Shown here: positions 50,248 to 60,965 of the stretch, piece after piece
Layout: each line of letters opens with the position of its first letter
How positions within the stretch are numbered: position 1 is the stretch's first letter
DNA from: Caballeronia jiangsuensis
GTDB lineage: Bacteria; Pseudomonadota; Gammaproteobacteria; Burkholderiales; Burkholderiaceae
Direction of reading: 5' to 3'
Length of the DNA stretch: 64,000 bases
Assembly: GCA_000648925.1 (NCBI GenBank)
Contig: JFHF01000034.1
Coordinates: forward strand, 33,674 to 97,673
Position numbers and translations under genes: made by a program
Notes under the pieces: generated by a model
What the model was told of the DNA's origin: nothing
The model's database searches: none
The model's input: only the letters and a program-made list of their open reading frames with translations

Positions 50248-51387
50248 ATGTTCACCACAAAAAGCATGCGCAACGCCGCACGGGGTGCGCTGGCGCTCCT
50301 TGCCATCGCCGGGCTGATCGGCGCGGGGTCGAGCTTCGCCGCCGATCCGATCCCCTACAAGATCACGACGGGGCAGGAACGGGGCACGTATATCCAGATC
50401 GGCCAGGACTTGTCGAAGTACGTGGCCGAACCGGCGGGCATCGAGCTGGAAGTGCTGCCGTCGAAGGGATCGGCGGAAAACGTGCAACGCATGCGCTACG
50501 AGCCGGGCGTGAAGTTCGCGCTGGTGCAGTCGGACGTGTATCAGGCATACATGGACATGGCGACCTCGGGCAACGCGGACGCGGGCAAGATCATCAAGCC
50601 GTTGCGGCTCATCATGCCGCTCTACGACGAGGAAATTTACTTCGTCACGCGCGCCGACTCGCCGATGAAGTTCATCCACGAAATCAAGGGCAAGAACATC
50701 AGCGTGGGGCCGATCGGCAGCGGCACGGCGCAGTCGGCGGAGACGCTGTATCGGCTGATGTTCGGCGAGCCGATCGCCGAAGCGAACGAGCAGCATCTGA
50801 ACAACGAGGATTCGCTCGCGCGCCTGATCGTCGGCAAGATCGATGTGGCGGTGATCGTCGCGGGCCAGCCGGCGAAGCTCTTCCAGGACATGAATCCTGA
50901 GTTGCTGAAGCAGATCAAGCTGCTGCGCCTCGATTCCAGCGCGCAGGAAACCGCGCGCGCGAAGCAGACTTACTTCCCGGCGACGATCCGCACGTCGAGC
51001 TATCCGAACTGGATTCAGGAAGACACGCCGACGCTCACCGTGAAGGCGTTCCTCGTGACGTACGACTACGGTTTGCGCGGCACGGTCGGCGCGCTGTCGA
51101 AATTCGCGGATTCGCTGTGCACGAACTTCGACACGCTGCAGGCCAACGGCCATCCGAAGTGGAAGCAGGTGCACCTCGAACTGCCGCCGCTCACGCGTGG
51201 CTGGAAGTACTATCCGCCGATGGAGAAGCACCTGCGCGCGTGCATCGCGCAACGCACGGCGGCGGCCGAGCAGTCGCAGACTCCGGCGCGCAAGGTCGCG
51301 GCGCGCGACGCGGATGCGGCCGCGCAGAAGCCCAAGAAGGCGAGCTGCACGGCACAGGAAAAGCTCTTGCTGCTGTGCGATCAGTGA
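50248..51387 (+). CDS. TAXI-family TRAP transporter solute-binding protein
   Basis: The 379-residue protein has a signal peptide (MFTTKSMRNAARGALALLAI to SSFA) and the TAXI pattern: PYKITTGQERGTYIQIGQDL, VQRMRYEPGVKFALVQSDVY, GKNISVGPIGSGTAQSAETL and GKIDVAVIVAGQPAKLFQDM. It binds a substrate in the periplasm, often a carboxylate such as glutamate, for a TRAP transporter. No membrane subunits lie next to it, so it may serve a transporter elsewhere or act as a sensor. The C-terminus has an unusual charged/Ala tail (KVAARDADAAAQKPKKAS) ending with two cysteines. Confidence 0.85.
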   Translation: MFTTKSMRNAARGALALLAIAGLIGAGSSFAADPIPYKITTGQERGTYIQIGQDLSKYVAEPAGIELEVLPSKGSAENVQRMRYEPGVKFALVQSDVYQAYMDMATSGNADAGKIIKPLRLIMPLYDEEIYFVTRADSPMKFIHEIKGKNISVGPIGSGTAQSAETLYRLMFGEPIAEANEQHLNNEDSLARLIVGKIDVAVIVAGQPAKLFQDMNPELLKQIKLLRLDSSAQETARAKQTYFPATIRTSSYPNWIQEDTPTLTVKAFLVTYDYGLRGTVGALSKFADSLCTNFDTLQANGHPKWKQVHLELPPLTRGWKYYPPMEKHLRACIAQRTAAAEQSQTPARKVAARDADAAAQKPKKASCTAQEKLLLLCDQ

Positions 51388-51397
51388 TGCCGCGAAG

Positions 51398-52849
51398 CTA
51401 GCGGGCGAGCGTCGGCATGAGCGCGGCGAGCCGCTTCATGCCGCGTTCGATCGCCGCTGCGCTCGTTCCGCCGTAGCCGAACAGCACGCCTTGCTGCGCC
51501 GGCTCGCCCGCGTAGAACGCGCGGATTCCATACAGTCCGACCGATACGGCGCGCGCCGCCGCGACCACATCGTGCTCGTGCAATGACCCAACGAGCCGCA
51601 CGACGAGATGGATGCCTGCCGTCGATGGCAGCGGCTCGAACCACGGCGCGAGCTCGCCTCTCAATCGCTCGATCAGCATCGCGCGGCGTTCCGCATAAGC
51701 CTTGTGCATGCGGCGCAGATGTTTCGCGTATTCGCCGTCGAGCATGAACGCGCCGAGCGCCGTTTGCGTCAGCATGCAACTGTGCCAGTCGCAGGTCTGC
51801 TTCGCGTTCCAGATCGGCTCCGACAAGGTCGCGGGCGGCACGACGTAACCGAGCCGCAGATCGGGAAAAAGCGTCTTCGAAAACGTGCCGACATACGCGA
51901 CGAGCCCCGCGCGATCCAGACTCTTCAGCGATTCCACCGACCGGCCTTCGAAGCGGAATTCGCCGTCGTAGTCGTCCTCCACGATGACCGCGCCGCGCTT
52001 CGCGGCCCATTCGAGCAATTCGATGCGCCTTTCGAGGCTCATCGGCATGCCGAGCGGAAACTGGTGCGACGGCGTCACGTAGACGAGGCGGGTATTGCGC
52101 GGCAGCTTTTGCACGACGATGCCATCGCTATCGACCGGCACATGCGCGATGCGTGCGCCGAGCGCCGCGAACAGCGCGCGTGCGGGCGGATAGCCCGGTT
52201 CCTCGATCGCGACGACATCGCCCGGCTGGATCGTGACGCGCGCGAGCAGATCGAGCGCCTGCTGCGCGCCCTGCGTCACGATCACGTCCTGCCAGTTGCA
52301 CACGACCGCGCGGCTGAACCCGAGATAACGCGCAATGCCGAGCCGCAATTCCTGCTCGCCGCCCGGATCGCGATAGCCCGCGACGCCGCCGGTCGCACGC
52401 GCTTGCGTGCGCAGTGCCTGATTGAGGCAGCGCCGCCACGCGTCGTAGGGAAAGAGCGTCTTGTCGGTCACGCCGCCCCTGAAATCGCAGTCGAGCGTTT
52501 CGTGGGCGGGCGGCATCGGCATCGCCATGCGCTCGGGCATCTTGCGCCAGATGCCGGTGGCCCGGGCGCGGGCCGAAACGGGTTCGGCACGCGCGGACGG
52601 CAGCCGCGTGAGGCCTTCGGCGACGAACGTGCCGTCGCCCGCGCGCGTGTGCAGATAGCCTTCGGCGATGAGTCGCTCGAAGACATCGAGCGTGGTCTTG
52701 CGCGAGACCCCGAGCTGCGCGGCGAGATCGCGCGTGGACGGCAGCCGCGCGTTCGCGGCGAGCCGGCCTTCGACGATGCCCGCGCGCAACTGGCCGTAGA
52801 TCTGGCCAGTGAGATCGCGACGGCCGTGCAGGGTGATGTGGATGTCCAA
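51398..52849 (-). CDS. MocR/PdxR-type GntR regulator with aminotransferase domain
   Basis: The 483-residue protein has the GntR winged helix (LPSTRDLAAQLGVSRKTTLD, LIAEGYLHTRAGDGTFVAEG) and a PLP-fold domain with CNWQDVIVTQGAQQALDLLA, AVIVEDDYDGEFRFEG and the PLP lysine in VGTFSKTLFPDLRLGYVVP. PdxR-like regulators control vitamin B6 synthesis or amine use. It lies convergent with the TAXI gene and next to a toxin-antitoxin pair. There is no obvious target gene. Confidence 0.87.
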   Translation of the reverse strand: MDIHITLHGRRDLTGQIYGQLRAGIVEGRLAANARLPSTRDLAAQLGVSRKTTLDVFERLIAEGYLHTRAGDGTFVAEGLTRLPSARAEPVSARARATGIWRKMPERMAMPMPPAHETLDCDFRGGVTDKTLFPYDAWRRCLNQALRTQARATGGVAGYRDPGGEQELRLGIARYLGFSRAVVCNWQDVIVTQGAQQALDLLARVTIQPGDVVAIEEPGYPPARALFAALGARIAHVPVDSDGIVVQKLPRNTRLVYVTPSHQFPLGMPMSLERRIELLEWAAKRGAVIVEDDYDGEFRFEGRSVESLKSLDRAGLVAYVGTFSKTLFPDLRLGYVVPPATLSEPIWNAKQTCDWHSCMLTQTALGAFMLDGEYAKHLRRMHKAYAERRAMLIERLRGELAPWFEPLPSTAGIHLVVRLVGSLHEHDVVAAARAVSVGLYGIRAFYAGEPAQQGVLFGYGGTSAAAIERGMKRLAALMPTLAR

Positions 52850-52870
52850 GGGCGGTAGCGACCGGCGCGA

Positions 52871-53236
52871 CTACAGTTGATAGGGCATCCGCACGCCCGG
52901 ATCGTCGGGCGGGAAGTCCTTCGAGTTTCGTGAAACCAGAAGCGCATTCACCGATTGCGCCGACGCCCACACGATGGCGTCCGGCAGCTTGATGCGCGAC
53001 TTCTTGCGAATTCCGATGGCGAGGTTGGCGACAGCAGTATCGAGCGGCACGAGATCGAAGGTCGCGAGCCACGCTCGAAGCGACGATTCGTTGTCCGGCG
53101 CGGCGCCCACGAGGACTTCCATCAGTGTGACGATGCTGATCGAACGCTCTTCATAACGCTCGATCTCGATCCTTGCGGCAGCGATACCCAGCAGGTAATC
53201 GATCAGAATGTTCGTGTCGAAAAGCGCTCTTACCAT
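52871..53236 (-). CDS. vapC: PIN-domain toxin (VapC-like)
   Basis: The ATG at 53236 gives 121 residues. The PIN acidic residues are visible: Asp in ALFDTNILIDYLLGIA, Glu in IVTLMEVLVGAA and Asp in IKLPDAIVWASAQSV, with VNALLVSRNSKDFP at the end. VapC toxins cleave RNA (often tRNA) when not bound by their antitoxin. It overlaps the antitoxin gene by 7 nt and would be co-translated with it. The length is normal. Confidence 0.88.
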   Translation of the reverse strand: MVRALFDTNILIDYLLGIAAARIEIERYEERSISIVTLMEVLVGAAPDNESSLRAWLATFDLVPLDTAVANLAIGIRKKSRIKLPDAIVWASAQSVNALLVSRNSKDFPPDDPGVRMPYQL

Positions 53237-53448
53237 TCCTCGCGCAACTCCCGCTGATACTGCAATCCGTCGATCTTTCGCTCTTCCCACAGGCCAAACA
53301 CGTCGACGGCAGGACGGCGCTTCTTGCTGGCGACATAAGCGCTGATCGCGTCCCGAATGATGGCGGCGCGCGGGCGTTGCTGCGCTTCGCCGAGCGCCGC
53401 AAGCTCGTCTATCTGCTCGTCAGGCAGGTCGATCAAGATTCGTCCCAT
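53230..53448 (-). CDS. Ribbon-helix-helix antitoxin of the VapC-like toxin
   Basis: The 72-residue product (MGRILIDLPDEQIDELAALG, then AQQRPRAAIIRDAISAYVAS) has a ribbon-helix-helix fold: short beta strand (ILIDLP) and two helices. The C-terminal tail (VDVFGLWEERKIDGLQYQRE) would bind the toxin. It is upstream of and overlaps vapC. A perfect CGATAT-AC-ATATCG inverted repeat lies 16 nt upstream of the start, a likely self-binding site. This is a typical type II toxin-antitoxin layout. Confidence 0.85.
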   Translation of the reverse strand: MGRILIDLPDEQIDELAALGEAQQRPRAAIIRDAISAYVASKKRRPAVDVFGLWEERKIDGLQYQRELREEW

Positions 53449-53463
53449 TTCATCCCCGCTATA

Positions 53464-53477
53464 CGATATACATATCG
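53464..53477 (-). promoter_or_regulatory. Inverted-repeat operator of the toxin-antitoxin pair
   Basis: CGATAT-AC-ATATCG is a perfect 6-bp inverted repeat in an A+T-rich stretch (TATACGATATACATATCGCA) just before the antitoxin start. Antitoxins of this fold bind such repeats to repress their own operon. Confidence 0.6.
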
Positions 53478-53498
53478 CATATCAGTCTAGTTCATTTT

Positions 53499-53765
53499 TC
53501 AGCTTTCCGTGTCCCCGAAGACCGATTGACACAAATTCACGCCCTCCTCCGTCAGCCACGCGCTGCCCGTCCCTTCCTCGCTCATCTGCATCTCGACCAG
53601 CCCGCCGTCCGTGAGCCCGGTCAATTGCCGCCTCAACGCGCTCATCGGCAAACCGGCCTGTTTGGCGAGTTTGGCGAGCGACCACGCGCGCCCCGGCGTT
53701 TCCGTCCGCGCGCGCCACAACTGCGCCAGCACGGCGACAAGTGCCGGATCGATGTCATCGCTCAT
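53499..53765 (-). CDS. Small winged-helix protein coupled to the MocR gene
   Basis: The ATG at 53765 overlaps the MocR stop (ATGA). The 88-residue product (MSDDIDPALVAVLAQLWRAR) has a winged-helix pattern: SLAKLAKQAGLPMSALRRQL, then TGLTDGGLVEMQMSEEGTGS as the wing. It resembles small MarR/ArsR-like DNA-binding proteins, although the family is not firmly assigned. Co-translation with MocR suggests a shared regulatory role. It is the second gene of that operon. Confidence 0.65.
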   Translation of the reverse strand: MSDDIDPALVAVLAQLWRARTETPGRAWSLAKLAKQAGLPMSALRRQLTGLTDGGLVEMQMSEEGTGSAWLTEEGVNLCQSVFGDTES

Positions 53766-55213
53766 GCGCGTTCTCCCATGTTCATGTCCCCGCCCGCACG
53801 CGCGCCCATCTCCCCGACGAGTTCGCCGAGCCGCTGCAACGCGGCCTCGCTTTGCGCGGTCCACGGATAACTGTAGTTGAGCCGGATGAAGTGGCTGAAG
53901 GCATTGCGCGTCGAGAACATATAGCCCGGCCCGACCGTGATGCCGCAGTCGAGCGCCGCGCGATACAGCCGCATCGAATCGACGCGCTCCGGCAATTCGA
54001 CCCACAGCACATAGCCGCCCTGCGGCGCGGAAGTCCGCGTGCCGGGCGGAAAGAAGCGCTCGACCATCGCGCTCATGATGCGCGATTGCTGCCGATACAG
54101 CCTGCGCACGCGCCGCAGATGCCGGTCGTAGCCGTCCTGCCGCAAATAATCCGCGATCGCGACCTGCGGCACGGAGGGCGTCGTCAGCGTGTTGAGGAAC
54201 TTGAGCTTCTCGACCTGCGCCCGATACCGCCCCGGCATCGCCCAGCCGATCCGATACGACGCCGTCAGGCTCTTCGAAAACGACGCGCAATGCAGCACGA
54301 GTCCTTTCGTGTCGAAATTCTTGAGCGTCGACGGGCGTGCATCGCCGTAATAGAGCTCGTGATAGACATCGTTCTCGATGACCGGAATCTCGTGCTCCGA
54401 CAGCAGATCGACAAGTTGGCGCTTGCGTTCGTCGGGCATCTGGAAACCGAGCGGATTCTGGAAATTGGGCATCACCATGCACGCGGCGATTTTCCCGCGC
54501 GCGATGATCTGCGACAGTGCCTCGATGTCGATGCCCTCGGCCGGATGCGTTGGCACTTCGATCGCGCGCATGCCGAGGCGCTCGATCGCGTGCAGCATCG
54601 CGTAGTAAGTGGGCGATTCGACCGCCACCGTGTCGCCCGGCTTCGCGACGGCCTGCAGGCTCAGGTTGATCGCCTCCGTCGCGCCGACGGTGATGACGAT
54701 CTCGTCCGGATCGACCGGCACGCCGTTTTCCGCATAACGCCGCGCGATCTGACGGATCAGTTCCGGATTGCCCGGCGGCAGATCGTCGATGAGATTCCAG
54801 CTCGAATGCCGTCGCGCGATCGCGTTCGCGTACTGGTTGATGCGTCGCCACGGAAACGGCCCGGGATCGGGATACGGCGAGCCGAACGGCACGGCGTCGT
54901 GCGCGCCGATGCTGCGCAGGGTCGAGAGCACGAGCCGGCTGACATCGACTTCCGACGCTGTCGCGATCACGCGCTTCGGCCGACTCTGCGCCGCGCCCGC
55001 CTGCGGCTTCGCGCGCACGAAATAGCCGGACTGCGGACGCGTCTCCAGAATGCCGCGGCTTTCCAGGATCGCGTAGGCGTGCAGCACGGTCTTGATGCTC
55101 ACGCCGTGCTGCTGGCTCGCCTGCCGCACCGACGCGATCTTCTCGCCCGGCGCGAACACGCCGCGGCGCACGGATTCCTCGATTTCATCGGCGAGCTTTT
55201 CGTAGAGCTTCAA
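53762..55213 (-). CDS. MocR-type GntR regulator with aminotransferase domain
   Basis: The 483-residue protein starts MKLYEKLADEIEESVRRGVF, a GntR winged helix (ASVRQASQQHGVSIKTVLHA), followed by an aminotransferase fold with MVMPNFQNPLGFQMPDERKR, PVIENDVYHELYYGDARPST and the PLP lysine in HCASFSKSLTASYRIGWAMP. The gene is paralogous to 18728-20197. It is divergent from a YdeP-type molybdoenzyme gene; an AGTTGC/GCAACT inverted repeat lies in the 150-nt gap, which suggests it controls that gene and itself. Confidence 0.88.
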   Translation of the reverse strand: MKLYEKLADEIEESVRRGVFAPGEKIASVRQASQQHGVSIKTVLHAYAILESRGILETRPQSGYFVRAKPQAGAAQSRPKRVIATASEVDVSRLVLSTLRSIGAHDAVPFGSPYPDPGPFPWRRINQYANAIARRHSSWNLIDDLPPGNPELIRQIARRYAENGVPVDPDEIVITVGATEAINLSLQAVAKPGDTVAVESPTYYAMLHAIERLGMRAIEVPTHPAEGIDIEALSQIIARGKIAACMVMPNFQNPLGFQMPDERKRQLVDLLSEHEIPVIENDVYHELYYGDARPSTLKNFDTKGLVLHCASFSKSLTASYRIGWAMPGRYRAQVEKLKFLNTLTTPSVPQVAIADYLRQDGYDRHLRRVRRLYRQQSRIMSAMVERFFPPGTRTSAPQGGYVLWVELPERVDSMRLYRAALDCGITVGPGYMFSTRNAFSHFIRLNYSYPWTAQSEAALQRLGELVGEMGARAGGDMNMGERA

Positions 55214-55241
55214 CGCGCGCGCTCCCTTTCGTTTCGACGTG

Positions 55242-55271
55242 AGTTGCAGTCTATGTCAAAACGTCGCAACT
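55242..55271. promoter_or_regulatory. AGTTGC...GCAACT inverted repeat between MocR and the YdeP-type gene
   Basis: AGTTGC (55242-55247) and GCAACT (55266-55271) are inverted with 18 bp between, about two helical turns centre to centre. Spaced half sites like this are used by MocR proteins. It is a candidate operator for the regulator at 53762-55213. Confidence 0.4.
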
Positions 55272-55364
55272 GTACTCCTCCGATTTCATATTTTCTGTGC
55301 GCCGCGCTCGATTCGGGACACAGTAATCTTCGTCACATCGCATGCTTTATCGAAGACGAACGCC

Positions 55365-57677
55365 ATGAAGAAGCCGGAACCACGCATCGAACCGTACACG
55401 CACCCCGCCGCGGGCTGGGGCGCGCTGAAGCAGGTGGCCATCAATCTCGTCAAGGAGAGGGTGACGGGCGGGAATTACCGGACGCTCTTCAAGCAGAATC
55501 AGCCCGACGGCTTCGACTGCCCGGGCTGTGCGTGGCCGGACCGCGAGCACGGCTCGACCTTCGAATTCTGCGAGAACGGCGTCAAGGCCGTCGCCGCCGA
55601 AGCGACCAGCAAGCGCGTGACGCCGGCGTTCTTCGAAGAACACACGGTCACCTCGTTGATGGCGCAAACCGACTACGAGCTGGAGCAGCACGGCCGGCTC
55701 ACGGACCCGCTCGTCTACGATGCGAAGCGCGATCGTTACGTGCCGATCGAATGGGACGACGCGTTCGAACTGATCGCCGCGCATCTGAAAAAGCTCGACG
55801 ATCCGGACCGCGCCGCCTTCTACACGTCGGGCCGCGCGAGCAATGAAGCCGCGTTTCTGTATCAACTGTTCGTGCGCATGTACGGCACCAACAATTTCCC
55901 CGATTGCTCGAACATGTGCCACGAAGCGACGAGCCGCGGCTTGCCGCATACCGTCGGCATCGGCAAGGGCACGGTCACGCTCGACGATTTCGAGCACGCC
56001 GACACGCTCCTGCTCTTCGGCCAGAATCCGGCGACGAATCATCCGCGCATGCTCGGCGAGTTGCGCGACTGCGCGAAACGCGGCGCGACGATTGTCTCGA
56101 TCAACCCGCTGAAGGAGCGCGGCCTCGAACGCTTCGCGAGCCCGCAGCACACGCTCGATATGCTGTCGCCGAAGGGCGTGAAGATCAGCTCGGTGTTCAT
56201 TCGCCCGAAAGTCGGCGGCGACTTCGCGCTCATCAAGGGCGTCGCGAAGCGCGTGATCGAACTGGACGACGAAGCTTGCGCGAACGGCGGCGAGCGCGTG
56301 CTCGATGTGGATTTCATCGCGCAGCACACGGTCGGCTTCGACGCGTTCGCCGACGACCTGCGCGCCGAAAGCTGGGACGCGATCATCGCGGAATCCGGCG
56401 TGGAGATGGACGACGTGCTCAAGCTCGCCGATATCTACGCGAAAGGCCGCGCCGTCATCTCGACGTGGGGCATGGGCCTCACGCAGCACAAGAACTCCGT
56501 GCCGACGATTCAACTGCTCTCGAACCTGATGATGATGCGCGGCAATATCGGCCGGCGCGGTGCGGGGCTTTGCCCGGTGCGCGGCCATTCGAACGTGCAG
56601 GGCGACCGCACCGTGGGCATCGAAGAAAAGCCGACGCAGGAGTTCCTCGACCGACTCGGCGCCGCCTACGATTTCGAGCCGCCGCGCGAGCACGGCTACG
56701 ATGTCGTCGAAACCATTCACGCGATGCTCGAAGGCAAGGTGAAGGTGTTCATCGGACTGGGCGGGAATTTCTCCATCGCGACGCCCGACACGCCGCGCAC
56801 CTGGGAAGCGATGCGCTCGTGCGATCTCACCGTGCACATCACGACGAAGCTGAACCGCAGCCATCTTGTGCACGGCCGCGACGCGCTCATTCTGCCGACG
56901 CTCGGCCGCACCGAAATCGATCTTCAGAACGGCGTGCCGCAAGGCGTGAGCGTCGAGGATTCGATGAGCATGGTGCACATCTCGTACGGCATGAACAAGC
57001 CGGCTTCGCAGAATCTGCTGTCCGAAGTGGCGATCGTCGCGCGTATGGCGCATGCGACGCTCGGTTCATCGAAGGTCGACTGGCGGGCGCATGCCGGCGA
57101 CTATGCATTGATTCGCGACGGCATCGAGAAAGTGCTCGACGGCTTCGAACGCTACAACGAACGTCTGAAGCAGCCCGGCGGCTTTCATCTGGGTGTGGCC
57201 TCGCGGGATCGCGTGTGGAAAACGCCGAGCGGCAAGGCGCAGTTCATCGTGCACGAGATCGCTTTCGATACGCCGATTCACCGTGCGCGCGCGCTGTATG
57301 GCGAACGCCTGATGACGCTCATGACGACGCGCTCGCACGATCAGTACAACACGACGATCTACGGCCTCGACGACCGCTATCGCGGCGTGTACGGACAACG
57401 GCACGTGCTGTTCGCCAACCGCGACGATATCGATATGCTCGGCTTCGAGCCGGGCGAGCTCGTGGATATCACGAGCGTGTGGGACGACGGCGTGGAGCGC
57501 CGTGTGGACGGTTTCAAGCTCGTTGAATACGACATTCCGCGCGGCTGCCTCGGTGCGTATTATCCGGAGACCAACCCGCTCGTGCCGTTGTCATCGGTTG
57601 CGGATGGCGCCGGTACGCCGACGTCGAAGTCCATTCCCGTGTTGTTGACATCGTCCAGTCAGGCCATTGCTGCCTGA
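55365..57677 (+). CDS. FdhF/YdeP family molybdopterin oxidoreductase
   Basis: The ATG at 55365 (MKKPEPRIEPYTHPAAGWGA) gives 770 residues. The molybdopterin oxidoreductase pattern is clear: an N-terminal GFDCPGCAWPDREHG with cysteines for an Fe-S cluster, YTSGRASNEAAFLYQLFVRM, GTNNFPDCSNMCHEATSRGL, then LLFGQNPATNHPRMLGELRD and FIGLGGNFSIATPDTPRTWE. The C-terminal dinucleotide-binding domain follows (MTLMTTRSHDQYNTTIYGLD). YdeP-type enzymes have been linked to acid resistance; the substrate is not established. MocR divergent upstream is a possible regulator. Its last 160 nt overlap a convergent small gene. Confidence 0.88.
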   Translation: MKKPEPRIEPYTHPAAGWGALKQVAINLVKERVTGGNYRTLFKQNQPDGFDCPGCAWPDREHGSTFEFCENGVKAVAAEATSKRVTPAFFEEHTVTSLMAQTDYELEQHGRLTDPLVYDAKRDRYVPIEWDDAFELIAAHLKKLDDPDRAAFYTSGRASNEAAFLYQLFVRMYGTNNFPDCSNMCHEATSRGLPHTVGIGKGTVTLDDFEHADTLLLFGQNPATNHPRMLGELRDCAKRGATIVSINPLKERGLERFASPQHTLDMLSPKGVKISSVFIRPKVGGDFALIKGVAKRVIELDDEACANGGERVLDVDFIAQHTVGFDAFADDLRAESWDAIIAESGVEMDDVLKLADIYAKGRAVISTWGMGLTQHKNSVPTIQLLSNLMMMRGNIGRRGAGLCPVRGHSNVQGDRTVGIEEKPTQEFLDRLGAAYDFEPPREHGYDVVETIHAMLEGKVKVFIGLGGNFSIATPDTPRTWEAMRSCDLTVHITTKLNRSHLVHGRDALILPTLGRTEIDLQNGVPQGVSVEDSMSMVHISYGMNKPASQNLLSEVAIVARMAHATLGSSKVDWRAHAGDYALIRDGIEKVLDGFERYNERLKQPGGFHLGVASRDRVWKTPSGKAQFIVHEIAFDTPIHRARALYGERLMTLMTTRSHDQYNTTIYGLDDRYRGVYGQRHVLFANRDDIDMLGFEPGELVDITSVWDDGVERRVDGFKLVEYDIPRGCLGAYYPETNPLVPLSSVADGAGTPTSKSIPVLLTSSSQAIAA

Positions 57678-58002
57678 AGCTGCTCGCCGCCGACATGTTG
57701 CAAAGCGCGTAGAGACGGGCCTTCTCACGCTGACGGATGCGACGTTCGAGCGCCGCTGCGCCGCTGAACCGGCGATCGATGAATCCGCCCAGCATGGCGA
57801 GGATCGCGACCCACGCGATCAATCCGGCGGCGAAGCTGTCGAATTTGTCGCTGAACCAGGCGCCGCCCAGCATGGCGGCGGCGAACACCAGCATTACGAG
57901 CGTGAGCGGCGGACTATCCTCGTTTTCGACACGGGTGTTGCCGCAGGCTCCCATGCCTAACTGGTAGCCGCTCAAGGAATACGCGCCAATGGAGTGATTC
58001 AT
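57514..58002 (-). CDS. Small two-segment membrane protein
   Basis: The ATG at 58002 follows GGAGGACGGA. The product of 162 residues (MNHSIGAYSLSGYQLGMGAC) has two membrane segments (LTLVMLVFAAAMLGGAWF, FAAGLIAWVAILAMLGGFID) followed by a basic region (GAAALERRIRQREKARLYAL). The last 55 residues overlap the 3' end of the YdeP-type gene on the opposite strand for 164 nt and are low in hydrophobicity, so the true C-terminus may be shorter or the frame may be shifted there. It has no recognised family. Confidence 0.55.
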   Translation of the reverse strand: MNHSIGAYSLSGYQLGMGACGNTRVENEDSPPLTLVMLVFAAAMLGGAWFSDKFDSFAAGLIAWVAILAMLGGFIDRRFSGAAALERRIRQREKARLYALCNMSAASSFRQQWPDWTMSTTREWTSTSAYRRHPQPMTTARAGWSPDNTHRGSRAECRIQRA

Positions 58003-58141
58003 TCCGTCCTCCGAACTGTCATCGATCTGTGATTGCACAAATCTACGCAGTCGAGGAAAGGGCCAACACCAGACTATTCCGAATAACGGTTTCGGCGTTC
58101 AACGATTGACTTTCCCGAGAACACCGAAACCGGGCGGTGCG

Positions 58142-60880
<2,739 letters not shown>

Positions 60881-60965
60881 GGGGCTCTCCTCGTTGGCGG
60901 CGTGCAAAGCTGCGGGCAAGACACGTAATTTAGCGCGTTTCGATGGCGGCACGCGCGCCGTGCGC

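Noticed and set aside
58088..58132. CGGTTTCGG...CCGAAACCG inverted repeat after the GH63-like gene
   Set aside because: The loop is 28 nt and no T-run follows, so it is not a convincing terminator. It might be an operator, but there is nothing to support that.
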